This document shows, in pieces, positions 44,455 through 56,029 of a stretch of 64,000 nt of DNA. Below the pieces are notes generated by a model. The model saw nothing but the letters and a program-made list of their open reading frames with translations. It did no database searches and was not told where the DNA came from. Source of the stretch: Vicugna pacos (Eukaryota > Chordata > Mammalia > Artiodactyla > Camelidae). Positions within the stretch are counted from its first letter, which is position 1. Each line of letters starts with the position of its first letter. The position numbers and the translations under genes were made by a program. The DNA is taken from contig NC_132989.1 of assembly GCF_048564905.1 (NCBI RefSeq), forward strand, positions 100,542,257 through 100,606,256, in the 5' to 3' direction.

Positions 44455-47400
44455 CTCAAGTAAACAACCTAATCTTACACCTAAAGGAATTAGAGAAATA
44501 AGAAAAAACACAACTCAAAGTCAGTACAGAAAGAAATCATAAAGATCAAAGCAGAAGTAAATGAAATAGAGACTACAAAACAAAAAAGAGAGTATCAGTG
44601 AAACTAAATTCTGGTTTTTTTGAAAGATAAATAATATTGATAAATCTTTAGCCAGACTCATCAAGAAAAAAAGGGAGAGGTCACAAACCAAAAACAGAAA
44701 TGAAAACAGAGAAGTTACAACCAAAACCACAGAAATTCAAATAATGATAGGGACTACTATGAACAACTCTATGCCAATAATACGGACAATCTAGAAGAAA
44801 TGGAGAAATTCTTAGAAAGGTACAATCATCCAGGACAAAACCAGGAAGAAGTAGAAAATCTGGACAGACCAATTACCAGCACTGAAATTGAATTAATAAT
44901 TTAAAAACTCCCAACAAACAAAACTCCAGAATCAGATGGCTTTACAGGTGAATCCTACTAAACATTTAGAGAAAAGTAAACACCTACACTTCTCAAACTT
45001 TTCCAAAAAAATTGCAGAGGAAGGAACACTTCTGAACTCATTCTATGAGGCCAGTATCACTCTGATAACAAAACTAGACAAAGATATCACAAGAAAAGAA
45101 AATTGATGGCCAATGTCAGTGATGAACATAGATGCAAAAATCCTTAACAGAAGATTAACAAACCAAATCCAACAACACATTAAAAGGATCATACACCATG
45201 ATCAAGTGGTATTTATCCCAGAGATGTAAGGATTCTTCAACATTCATAAATCAATAAGTGTGATACACCACATTAACAAAGTGAAGAATAAAAACCATAT
45301 GATTATCTCAATAGATGCAAAAAAACTTTTGAAAAAATTCAGTATCAATTTATGATAAAAACTCTCCAGAAAGTCAGCATTGAGGGAACATACCTAAACA
45401 TAATAAAGGCCATATATGACAAAACCACAGCAAACATCATACTCTACACTGAAAAGTTGAAAGCATTTCCTTTAAGATTAGGAAGAAGACAAGGATATCC
45501 ACTTTTACCACTTTTATTTAACATAGTTTTCGAAGTCCTAACCACAACAATCAGATAAGTAAAAGAAATTAAAGGAATCCAACTTGAAAAGGAAGAAGTA
45601 AAACTGACATAATTTGCAGAGGACATGATGCATCCATAGAAAATTCTAAAGACACCACCAAAAAATTGCTAGAGTTCTATCAATTCAGTAAAGTTTCAGG
45701 ATACAAAATTAATATACAGAAATCTGTTGTGTTTCTATATACTAACAATGAAGTATCAGAAAGAGAAATTAAAGAAACAGGTCATTCACCACTGAACAAA
45801 GAAGAATAAAACACCTAAGAATAAACCCACCAAAGGAAGTAAAAGATCTGTATTTGGAAAACTATAACATACTAACAAAAGAAATTGAAGATGATACAAA
45901 CAAATGGAAAGATATATTATGTTCTTGGATTGGAAAAATTAAAATTATTAAAATGACCACACTACCCAAGGCAATCTACAGACTCAATGCAGCCCCTATC
46001 AAATTACCAATGAAATTTTTTTCCCAGAACTAGAATAAATAATTTTAAAATTTGTATGGTAACACAAAAGACCCCAAATAGCCAAAACAACCTGGAGAAA
46101 GAATGGAAATAGAGAAATCATGTTCCCTGACTCTACATTACACTACAAAGCTACAATAATCAAAACAGTATGATACTGGCACAAAAACAGACACATAGAT
46201 CAATGGAACAGAGTCCAGAAATAAACCCATGCACTTACAGTCAATTAATCTACAACAAAGGAAGCAAGAATATACAATGGAGAAAAGACAGTCTTTTCAA
46301 TAAGTGGTTCTGGGAAAACTGGACAGCTACATGTAAAAGAATGAAGTTAGAACATTCTCTAACACCATATACAAAAATAAACTCAAAATGGATTAAAGAC
46401 CTAAATGTAACACCAGATGCTATAAAAGTCCTAGAGGAAAACACTCTTTGACATAAATTACAGCAATTTTTTTGGATCCAACTCCTAGAGTAATAAAAAT
46501 AAAAACAATAATTTTAAAAAGGGAACTAACTAAACTTAAAAGCTTTTGCACAGCAAAGGAAACTATCCACAAAATGAAAAATAACCTACTGATTTGCAAG
46601 TGATGTGACCTTAAGGGGTTAATATCCAACATATACAAGCAACTCATACAACTCAACATCAAAAAAACAAACAACCTAATTTTAAAAAGAGCAGAACTAA
46701 ATAGACATTTCTCCAAAGAGGAAATTCAGATGGCCAATAGATATATGAAAAGATGTTCAACCTCATTATTAGGGAAATGAAAATCAAAACCTCATACCTG
46801 TCAGAATGGCTATTAACAAAAAGTGTACAAATTACAAATGTTGATGAGGATATGGAGAAAAAGGAAACCCTCACACATTGTTGGTGAAAATGTAAATTGG
46901 TTTAGCCACTTTGGAAACAGTATGGAGGTTTCTCAAAAAAGTAAAAATAGAACTACCATGTGATCCAGCAATTCCACTCCTGGTTATATATCTTAAAAAA
47001 AAAAACAAAAAAACAGAAAACACTAATTTGAAAAGATACATGCATCCCAGTGTTCACAGCAGCATAATTTATAATTGTCAAGGTATGGAAGCAACCTAAG
47101 TGTCCATCAACAGATAAAAGGATAAAAAAGATGTGATATATATATATAAAAAACACATACATGCAATGGAATACTACTCAGTCATAAAATAGAATGTAAT
47201 TTTGCCACTTGCAGTAAGATAGATAGACTTGTAGAGTATTATGCTAAGTTAAATAATTCAGATAGAAAAAGACAAATACTACATGATATTACTTACATGT
47301 GGAATCTAAAAAATACAATAAACTAGTAAATATAACAAAAAAGATATGGATTCACAGGTATAGAGAACAAAGTAGTGGTTACTAGTGGGTTACTAGAGAC

Positions 47401-47543
47401 AAGAGGGAAGGTGTAATACAGTGATAGGGAAACTAAAAGGGTTATTATTGGATCATTTGAAATTATATGTATGAAACTTGAAAATTATAGAGCATATACT
47501 ATAGGATTTAAAGACTATTGTATTCAATTAAAAAATAAAATAA
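44455..47543 (+). mobile_element. 3.1-kb 5'-truncated old L1, most of ORF2 plus 3' UTR
   Basis: Begins within ORF2 before the RT domain (acacctaaaggaattagaga). It proceeds through SQTKNRN-type linker, the RT core ([14 protein letters not shown] at about 45118; MIISIDAKK near 45300, where the usual AEKAFDKI is altered), [23 protein letters not shown] at about 45472-45540 (the family's IRQGCPLSPLLFNIVLEVL) and FAEDMM at 45613-45630. There the catalytic FADD pair reads F-A-E-D. The ORF2 C-terminus follows (46170-47230), then the 3' UTR and an A-rich end near 47543. Scattered stops and frameshifts make it inactive. Flanking duplications are not obvious. Confidence 0.92.
46170..46451 (+). pseudogene. 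L1 ORF2p fragment (post-RT region)
   Basis: A 93-codon open piece of the L1 at 44455-47543, reading through [20 protein letters not shown], the W-rich [20 protein letters not shown] and [17 protein letters not shown], all standard between the RT domain and the Cys-rich C-terminus of L1 ORF2p. The neighbouring frame at 46911-47099 continues the C-terminus (VWRFLKKVKIELPCDPAIPLL). Confidence 0.9.
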
Positions 47544-49399
47544 CCATTGTAATGTGTAGTATATTGACAATTTGATGGATAATTTATCTTACATTACAAA
47601 ATTCTAGTATAATAAATTTATTTTAACATTGTTTAAATATTATTTTAATGTTATTAATGTTACTGGAATCTCTGAGGTGTCCTCTAATGAAAAGAATCCT
47701 TCCTTTGCACCTGGTTTCTAAATAACCGGGAAAGAAAAGTATAAAAGATAGAAAAAGATTGCACTTCAGTTTTGGAGAGCATAGTATACTGTGGAAACCG
47801 AATGGATCAGCTAAACGAACTCCAGATTTGGCAGATATGCCCCATTCCTAGACAGAACTATACTTAACCTATCTCCTGTGTAGACAATTTTAATGAATGG
47901 AAGGGTGAAGGAGAAAACAGGTTAACAGCAGGTAAACCAACTCCCACATTTCTGTCCACAGATTTCCAAAGACCTTTTCTAGGAGGCTTATACTAGGATT
48001 AGGAAAGGTCTCTTTTAGTAGAAGGAAATCAGGAGTTTTGAAAGTGTATTTTCCTTTAACACATTAACTACCGATTTAGATTATATTATACATTGTTATC
48101 CACATGTCATATTCTTCACCATGACGGGGGGTTGAAAAGTCTCTGGTAAGAGACCTAAACAAAGCCAAGATTTAGTTAAAAAATAATCAAAGGTAAACCA
48201 ATAAATGAAACAATCCCCCACCCCCACATTAAGTATAATTGCTAAAAGCCTTGAATTAGGGTGTTATCCTAGTGTCCCTTGCTATGGATTTCTCTTATTA
48301 CAAGAGCAATCTTCATTGAGATATTTTTCTTCAAATGGATTGAAGATTATGTGTGGAAAATTCATATATTAAATGAATGGACTAATATGTTTAATAGAAC
48401 TGTTAAGAAGTTCTAAAATAATCTCTGCAAAAATCACTCAAATATTTTTTAATAAAGACAAGTGTATTGAAGAGCTATTGTTGCTTATTTTTCCATTTCT
48501 AAGATATTTCTCTAATTTGATGTTAGTTATTCCATTTCCATGGAGATTCCTTTTATTTCATTGAATTCAAGTAGTCCAGAGTTGGTAAAATATGCATAGT
48601 CATGACTTGCAAATCTTAGGTACTAAAACGCTTTCTGATTTTACAGAGAGTGAATTTAAATTTACACATAAACTAATCTTACAAATATTACATTTAAATC
48701 CACTTGCTTATGAATTTCAAGGGGGTATTATTTTACCATCATTTACCACCAAGATTGTTGGCCAGGGACTTTCCTTGTCATTTTCTGGGATTGGATAGAT
48801 CCACCTACTGAGAAGTTAGAAACTTTGGCTTCCAGTTTTTTATAGGCTATCTCCAGCTGAATTTTCCATCCTGGCGGATATAGGGTTTTTACCAACTGCA
48901 TTTGTGTTCTCCTAGGTCAAGAAAACTGTTGCTCAAATTCATCTCTTGCAAATGTCCTTCATAAAAATGTCACATTTGGGATTCTTAATTTGGCTTGGTT
49001 TTGATAAGTAAATACTTCTTACTAGTTTATCATTTCATTAATTGCATTAATATCAATTTTAAAGATATTCTCATCATTCCTTTTTGATATTTTTGTCTTG
49101 TTTTTCCAGTGAGACCATCAATGAAGGTACTTGGCTTATTTGCTGGATAGAAACCCTGATTTTTAAAAATTATAACTTCACATTTTATAAATATTATTTT
49201 TAGACATCATGGCCTCTAGTATCTTTCCTCCATATCAAAGATGTATAAGTGCAATTACTAAATGCCTATTTCGTAGTACAGAGAAAGGGAAACATTTGCT
49301 CTATGCTACTTTAAATTTCCCTCCATAAATAAAGGAAATACAGATGTTTGTCTTATACTTTCAGACCAAAATTGTATGTATAATACTTGCCCATTATTT
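47544..49399. other. Unassigned sequence
   Basis: Apparently unique sequence; no repeat family recognised. Two short plus-strand frames (48373-48564, 48592-48798) have no recognisable motif. Confidence 0.45.
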
Positions 49400-49842
49400 T
49401 GGTATTTCTAAATGGTTTACACCTCCCAGTTTTCATGCTCTTGGGTCATCTCACTCTTTGTAAACAGGCTTGCTCACGTGACTGGCAAGCATATGGAAGG
49501 AGAAGCTCACTATGCTCTCTCATTAGGGCTTCTTCTCGGAAGTGCTCTTTCTTGGACCCCAACTGCAGTGATGCTGTAAGGAAGATCAAGCTATCCCGTG
49601 GAGAGCCATCACATGCAGCTATCCGAGGCTTGTGGTCAGTGGCTCCAGCTAAGCTCCTAGCTAACAGCCAGCATCAATTTGTCAGCAAAGTGAGTAAGTG
49701 TATCTTCAAGCCCAAATCAAGTTTGCCGACTAAAGTTAAGAGCAGAGATGAACTATTCCCACCAAACTCAGTCTTACTTGCAAAACCCTAAGCCATTAAG
49801 ATTTAGAAATGAGTTTGTGTGGCAATAGGTAACTGATAGTAT
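49400..49842 (+). mobile_element. MLT1-type (MaLR) LTR fossil
   Basis: The right two thirds follow the remembered MLT1 order: gtgatgctgtaaggaagatc, an 'aagc...ctagctaacagccagcatca' block (49654-49677), tttgtcagcaaagtgagtaa, a 'gcagagacgagcc'-type site (gagcagagatgaactattcc) and the terminus with gtgtggcaataggtaactga. It is a solo LTR, old and broken. The 134-codon open frame at 49387-49791 lies wholly inside it and is not a host gene. Confidence 0.7.
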
Positions 49843-49984
49843 CATTGGTAAACTAATAATATGACCTTTGCAAATGAATCATTGCATATGAAAAGAGAAT
49901 TCACACCTTCAGGAACTTAGATATTTGAGACAAAAGGGCATAAACAGAAGACAGGAGTTCCTTTGATAGCATATTCCTTCTTAA

Positions 49985-50205
49985 CTTTGTTACCTGTGGC
50001 AATTCGTTTAATTTGTCTTAATTTCACTTACAGCGTCTATAAAATGGAAAAATAATAATACTAACAAACTTGCATGAAAATTGTGAGGATTAAATAAAAC
50101 AGCATATGAGAAAATGAACCTATATCCCAATCTTTGGCACATAGATAGTATTTACTAAATAATAGCCGTGATGATGATGATAATGACAATGATGACGTTA
50201 TTACA
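49985..50205 (+). mobile_element. MIR SINE, nearly full length
   Basis: The best MIR in the window: gttacctgtggcaattcgtt, cttacagcgtctataaaatg, gaaaattgtgaggattaaat, aatctttggcacatagatag, then a tail rich in GAT triplets (50168-50198). All blocks are in consensus order. Confidence 0.9.
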
Positions 50206-51223
50206 TCCAGAAATACAATTTTGGTGTGATGAGTATATCTACTGTTCTCCATACATTTTCTTCATTCCATATCTTAGAACTTCTGTAACACTACACGGTA
50301 TTCAGAAGTAGTATATATTATTACTGAGCAGAGCAGATACATACTGCTTCTTTAAGAATATAAGTTAAAATGTCTCCTTTTTGTTATTGATCATTTTTAT
50401 CACATTTTTCTTTAACTTTCAAGTTTCTACAGTGTATCTGTATAGAAAATGATAGATTGGTGCTTCACTGGGAGACAAAATTTATATTTACCTTGTTTTT
50501 GTTGCTAAAATTTCAGTGAGCAGTATAGTTCTTTTTTTATTTTTCTCTTTTAATCTATTCATATAAACTATACAAGAATTCCTTATCAAATACAACATTC
50601 AGTGCTTACAACTATACACTGACATCCATAGCATTCAATTAAACCATAAACTTGGCACATTACCAAAGATAATTAATTTTTTTGTTACATATTCCTATTG
50701 CTGCAAATAGTTTATTTTGTTTAGTTTTAAATTTGATATCCAGCTGTGCCTAACTTCAATAACTCTCTATCATCGGAGAGATTCTGGAGTCATTTGAGTT
50801 ATTTCTATCAGGTGGCAAAAGATGAATTAACAGTGTCAAAACACCCAATTTGTGGTAGTACACTGTTGAGGAACAAACACATCTCTTAATTGGCAATTGA
50901 CAGCTTTGGCACTCAGTTGAACTAATCATTACTCACATTTACACTAGCTTTCATTTCCTCAAGCCCTATTAAGTCATTAAAATGCCACAACAATCTTCTC
51001 CACAGGTGTGGAAAACCAGATCCTTGCCTGTGGCAGACGTAATTAAGGTAACAGCTGGATAGTTACATTTAAAAAGGAGAAATTCAAGACATGATAATGT
51101 TTTTCAAAGTGCCCCAAATGAAAAGAATAGTCAGGGAATGGCCTGGCTTGTTGTTATTCCAATTGTGCTGCATGGAAATTTTATTTTATAGATGCTTGCT
51201 AAATCTGTAACCAAATTATGATT
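50206..51223. other. Unassigned sequence
   Basis: No repeat family or gene recognised. Confidence 0.5.
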
Positions 51224-51236
51224 AAAAGAAGTTAAT

Positions 51237-51286
51237 TATTTGACAAAACATTGTAAAATGACTATAATTCAATAAAAAAAAGTTAA
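51237..51286 (+). mobile_element. Ultra-short L1 3' stub with target-site duplications
   Basis: Only the last ~45 bases of the camelid-type L1 3' UTR are present (tgacaaaacattgtaaaatg actataattcaataaa) plus an A-rich tail. It is flanked by aaaagaagttaat (51224-51236) and aaaagaagtttaa (51287-51299), a near-perfect duplication of about 13 bp. The same 3' terminal text occurs at the ends of the L1s at 18720-18756 and, in reverse, 36660-36690 and 52490-52520. Confidence 0.8.
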
Positions 51287-51552
51287 AAAAAGAAGTTTAA
51301 TCATAACTTCTAAACAATATATTCATTTGGTTATATTGAAATAATTTTAAAATTGAAGTTTATAGTTTTACCGATAGATCCTTCTAGACAATAAAAATAG
51401 AGCTTTGCTATTGCTTTTGTTTTCTTCCAGTAAATGGCCTCCTTGTCTCTCTTACTCCCATGGTTTGATACAACCATTCCTAGAACAAAGTATTTTGGAC
51501 TTTCTGGCAAGGGAAGAGGAAGAACTATGTTACATGAATTGTTTTGTGACAG

Positions 51553-52108
51553 TGTAGGGGAGCAAAATTTCCCACCCTCAAAACTGTCTGACATGTGGAT
51601 TATTCCAAGCTGAAAAAAATTAAAACTCAAAAGACTCAGGAAGAAACTTCGACCCTCCCTCTAACCACCTAAAAGAATTTAGATAGCGTGCCTATTCCTG
51701 GGATAAAGATATCACCGGAGATATCTGCAAAGAATATGGACCAAGTGTGATCAAGGAACTCAGCAGGGCCTAGAGATCAGAATCCCCTCTGTGTCCCATT
51801 ATGTCTACAAGGCCCAGCAAATATTTGTTTACCAAGCATTTGCTTTCCATCTCCCTGTGAATTGCCCTTCTCCCCTTCGAAGTATCAAATCACTACTTGC
51901 AACGTCCTCTTTTGTCTTTAGTTGAAGATGGTGTTTAACGTAAGCGCTCCAGCCATTTTGGTGAGTTAATTTTCCTGGATCTCTTCCATGTATACATGTT
52001 ATTCGATTTTGTTTAATTTTTCATGTTAATCTGTGTCATGTCAGCTCCATTTTTAGACCAGCAGAAGAACACAGAAGAGAAGAGAAAAACGTCTTCCTCC
52101 CTAACAAC
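51553..52108 (+). mobile_element. ERV1-like (class I) solo LTR fossil
   Basis: Starts tgtaggggagcaaaatttcc and includes gacatgtggattattccaag, a central gagatcagaatcccctctgt, the phrase tgaattgcccttctcccctt, a gttgaagatggtgtttaac and ccattttggtgagttaattt region, and an end with agaccagcagaagaacacag. The layout matches class I LTRs I remember, though I cannot name the subfamily. No internal region is attached, so it is probably a solo LTR. Age is intermediate. Confidence 0.6.
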
Positions 52109-52780
52109 AATAAAGCTTTCAATGGCTTATAATACTTTTTGTGATTCACAACACAATTTCTTTCTTTAGGAAAGTATTTTCCTTGACATTTTCTTGAACA
52201 GCAACATATGAGAGAGATTTTTTTTTTAAATCTATGAAATAGAAAAACATGATCTCTTACAATTTGACTTTCTTGGTTTGAATCTAGAGTTAGTCTTTTG
52301 GGTAGACTATTCTTGATTTACAATCTCAACTTAAATATAACCTTATTAAAACTCCTCCTTTCTATAACATTGGAATATTTTTGCCTCCTTCTAGAACTCT
52401 CCTCCTCAGACAAAATTCAGGACAAGTAGAATTTTTTTTTCCAAATATTTCCAAAGCTTGCCACTATTTTTTTAACATTTTTTATTGATTTATACTCATT
52501 TTATAATGTTGTGTCAAATTCCAGTGTAGAGCACAATTTTTCAGTTATACTTGAACATATATATATTCATTGTCACATTTTTTTCTCTGGGAGCTACCAT
52601 AAGATCTTGTATGTATTTCCCTATGCTATACAGTATAATCTTGTTTATCTATTCTACAATTTTGAAATCCAAGTCTATCTCTTCCCACCCCCTGCCCCCT
52701 TGGCAACCACAAGTTTGTATTCTATGTCTGAGTTTGTTTCTGTTTTGTATTTATGCTTTGTTTGTTTGTTTGTTTGTTTT

Positions 52781-53155
52781 TTAGATTCCACATATAAGCG
52801 ATCTCATATGGTATTTTTCTTTCTCTTTCTGGCTTACTTCACTTAGAATGACATTCTCCAGGAGCAACCATGTTGCTGCAAATGGCGTCATGTTGTCGGT
52901 TCTTGTGGCTGAATAGTATTCCATTGTATAAATGTACCACGTTTTCTTTATCCAGTGAGCTGTTGATGGACATTTAGACTGTTTCCATGTCTTGGCTACT
53001 GTAAATAGTGCTATGAACATTGGGGTGCAGGTGTCATTTTGAAGTAGGGTTCCTTCTGGATATATGCCCAGGAGTGGAATTCCTGGGTCATACGGTAAGT
53101 CTATTCCTAGCCTTTTGAGGAATCTCCATACTGTTTTCCACAGTGGCTGCACCAA
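52781..53155 (-). pseudogene. L1 ORF2p C-terminal fragment
   Basis: 124 codons from [20 protein letters not shown] through [39 protein letters not shown] and YTMEYYSATRTDN to MRSLICGI and the natural ORF2 stop. It is the downstream continuation of the 219-codon fragment after the intervening stop. It corresponds residue by residue with the plus-strand fragment at 18085-18459. Confidence 0.95.
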
Positions 53156-53206
53156 ACTGCATTCCCACCAGTAGTGTAGGAGGGTTCCCTTTTCTCCACA
53201 CTCTCT

Positions 53207-53866
53207 CTAGCATTTGTCATTTGTGGACTTTTGAATGATGGCCATTCTGACTGGTGTGAGGAGATACCTCATTGTAGTTTTGATTTGCATTTCTCTGACA
53301 ATTAGTGATATTGAGCATTTTTTCATGTGTCTATTGATCATTTGTATTTCTTCCTTGGAAAATTGCTTGTTTAGGTCTTCTGCGCATTTTTTGATTGGGT
53401 TTTTTGTTTTTTTCTTATTAAGTCGTATGAGCTGCTTATATATTCTGCAGATCAAGCCTTTGTCAGTATCATTTGCAAAAATTTTTTCCCATTCTGTAAG
53501 TTGTCTTTTTGTTTTACTTATGGTTTCCTTTGCTGTGCAGAAGCTTGTAATTTTCATTAGGTCCCATTTGTTTATTCTTGCTTTTATTTCTATTGCTTGA
53601 GTAGACTGTTTTAGGAGGACATTTTTGAGATGTATGTCAGATAATGTTTTGCCTATATTTTCTTTCAGGAGGTTTATTGTATCTTGTCTTATGTTTAAGC
53701 CTTTGATCCATTTTGTGTATGGCGTAAGGGAGAGTTCTAGCTTCGTTGCTTTACATGCTGCTGTCCAGTTTTCGCAACACCATTTGATGAAGAGACTGTC
53801 TTTATTCCACTGTATATTCTTGCCTCCTTTGTTGAAGATTAGTTGACCAAAAGTTTGTGGGTTCAT
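53207..53866 (-). pseudogene. L1 ORF2p fragment, 219 codons
   Basis: The longest open frame in the window. Residues 1-60 hold LIFNKGGKNIQWNKDSLFIKW, CENWTAACKATKLELSLTPY and WIKGLN. Residues 90-115 hold [24 protein letters not shown], about 120-145 [21 protein letters not shown], and about 160-210 [38 protein letters not shown] and [16 protein letters not shown]. It stops at NDKC, the start of the C-terminal Cys motif: TGC is followed by TAG where the family has a Trp or Arg codon. The RT and endonuclease domains are absent through truncation. Confidence 0.95.
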
Positions 53867-53926
53867 TTCTGGGTTCTCTATACTGTTCCATTGGTCTATA
53901 TGTCTGTTTTGCCACTATTTTTTAAC

Positions 53927-54599
53927 TAGGCTCTCCCTGTGAATCAGAATTAGGTTTTGAATTACCTAGTCAATAGATCTGCCTTTTGGGAAATTGTTAA
54001 CAAAGCTTTATGTGAATTTTAGATATGCCCTGCTTCGGAATGAAACTTTCATCAGGTATTGGAATATCTTGTCTTTTCTCCTATTAAATAATTGATATAA
54101 TGCCCATCTTGTTATGTTTTTACATTTACCATTTTTACTACTAAACTTTTTTTGAGTTTTCATGTCTTATTTATTATTAGGTCCCCAGGCCCTAACATGT
54201 TGAGTGAATGTATTAAAAATACATCATCAATTCCCTTTAGTTGTTCAGTAGAAAAGTTATAAATATGTAGTGTTACATAACAAATTGCCCCAAGAAGTTG
54301 CTTTTGGTTAGATCAACAAGTCACTTCTCAAGCATAAACTAGAATAATTGTCAGAAGAGATTGCCACCCACTGTGTAGGAGCAGGCATTCTTTTCTGACA
54401 GAGCTTTAGAATAAATGAGAAATTAAAGCAGCCTCAGCACATTATCTAAGAGTCTTTAATGGATTTTACTATGATAACATGAGAGTATCTTCCAAATTCC
54501 AAATATATTAAGTATGAATTAAATGCTTTATCACTTTTCATTCAACCCAAACCCAAATATTTACAAGCAAGATTAGTGGAAATAAAATGGGGCTTCAAA
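53927..54599. other. Unassigned sequence
   Basis: No repeat family or gene recognised. Confidence 0.5.
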
Positions 54600-54745
54600 A
54601 TTATGGGTATCTTGATCAAATTCCTATTTTGTCATTCAATAATTTTATGATCTTGAGCAAATTAGGTAATTGCTATCTTTATCTCTGATACGCAAGATAA
54701 TTGTGGTGACTAATGAAGGTAACACATATCAATCATGCATTTATT
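54600..54745 (+). mobile_element. Probable MIR SINE
   Basis: Order visible: attcaataattttatgatct tgagcaaattaggtaattgc (the 'gtgtgacctTGGGCAAGTTACTTAAC' site), tatctttatctctgatacgc, then gtggtgactaatgaaggtaa. Moderately decayed. Confidence 0.6.
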
Positions 54746-55578
54746 TGCCTGATATATTATATACACATGATACAACCTAGTTCATTTGGTGTTGATGTTA
54801 ATATTGGTAGAAGAATATCCATATATGCATGCACTTTATTCATTATTTTATTATTCATAATAGCATTCATTGTATTTTTTTATATAAAAATACACTCTAA
54901 ATGTACAAGGTTATGGGTAGTTTTAAGTCAATGAATGCCAGGTACATAACTGTTATAGGTAGTCCTTCCAGAATTGATTTGTCTGAGAAAAAACCAGTGC
55001 AATGAAAAGCCTTCTTTCCCCACTTTCCATTTCCTAGAAAGTGTATCTCTCATCCATCTAGAATCTTATCTGTTACTCAAGTGAAGTACGCTCCTGCAGA
55101 TACTCAAGTAAATACAATTCTAAATATTGTATTTGTATAGAAGAGGTCAATTATATTAGTGAATAGATAAAAATCACTTTGCAAATCAAATTATTCCAAA
55201 AATTTATGTCCCCAAATTGAAATATGTTTTAATTTTTTATTCCTTATTAACTATTATTAAATGGCATATTCAGTTATATGCCAAAAATTGATTTGAGGGA
55301 GAACAGAACTCAGAAATACAGCAAATATAGTCATCTACTTATTTAAGATTTCCTAGTTCTTAATTCTATATACAAAATCTAAAGGTATAGTTTTGCTGAA
55401 TACTGTCCGATTCTAGAAATAAGTAATATTTTTGCAGAGAAAAATTATTTTCATTTCATTGAGATGAACTTTCAATATATCTCAATATATATTTATATAC
55501 AAGTATAAAATTAAATTTTAATTTATATCCATTCATCTCTCCACATCTACATCTATATCTATTTACATCTATGGATCT
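54746..55578. other. Unassigned AT-rich sequence
   Basis: No repeat family or gene recognised. The minor open frame at 54713-54934 has one hydrophobic stretch but no other support. Confidence 0.5.
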
Positions 55579-56029
55579 GTTAAAGGGCTAAGTTCCCTCA
55601 AAAATTCATGTGTTGAAGTTTTACCCTCCAGTACCTCACAATGTTTCTATATTCAGAGGCTGTATTAAATGGGTAGGTAAGTTAAAAGGAGGTAATTGAT
55701 ATGACTGATGTCCTTGTAAGAAGAGAAAATTTGGACATAAATGTATAAAAGGTATTCTATCTTCAGACTGTCTTCAGACTCAAGCTGCATGACTAATTTC
55801 TTTGAGGTCTTTTCTTGGTCTCTTGGTCTCTAGCCAGCTGATCTACCTTGAAGATTCTGGATTTGCTGGCCTCCACAATTGCTGAGCCTATTTCTTAAAA
55901 TAAATGTCTCTCTCTTTCTCTTTCATTCTCGCTCTCTCTCTCTCTCCACACACACACACGTATACACACACACACAGACACACACATCCTATTCTGTTTC
56001 TCTAATTAATTAGTAACCAACCAATACAT
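55579..56029 (+). mobile_element. MLT1-type (MaLR) LTR fossil with microsatellite inside
   Basis: Starts tgttaaagggctaagttccc and follows MLT1 order: aattcatgtgttgaagtttt, ccctccagtacctcacaatg, tgatatgactgatgtccttg, aatttggacataaatgta, ctggcctccacaattgctga and an AATAAA-type signal at about 55898 (aaaataaatgtctc). A CT/CA microsatellite (55903-55990) splits the last part. The terminus attctgtttctctaattaat with ccaaccaatacatt resumes after it. Solo LTR, old and broken. Confidence 0.75.
55903..55990. repeat. (CT)n(CA)n compound microsatellite
   Basis: CT-rich run at 55903-55946 followed by a CA run interrupted by CGTATA and CAGA (55947-55986). Confidence 0.9.

Larger units (their letters stand above)
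52477..53909 (-). mobile_element. 1.4-kb 5'-truncated L1 with target-site duplications, minus strand
   Basis: On the minus strand: ORF2 from just before the MNPQTFGQLIFNKGGKNIQW region to its stop, then the 3' UTR. The element's 3' end is at the left (tttattgatttatactcatt). Duplications tgccactatttttttaac (52459-52476) and tgccactattttttaac (53910-53926) differ by one T. It belongs to the same young camelid-type L1 family as the copies at 17351-18756 and 36651-37281 and is the best-preserved of them. Few frame breaks remain in ORF2. Confidence 0.95.

Noticed and set aside
49387-49791. 134-codon plus-strand open frame
   Set aside because: Lies inside a solo MLT1-type LTR fossil, which is non-coding; the frame is incidental.
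52511-52846. 111- and 77-codon plus-strand hydrophobic frames
   Set aside because: Antisense of the L1 3' UTR and ORF2 end; hydrophobicity reflects T-rich complement.
53235-53600. 121-codon plus-strand frame with apparent membrane helices
   Set aside because: Antisense of L1 ORF2; the true coding sense of the element is on the minus strand (53207-53866).
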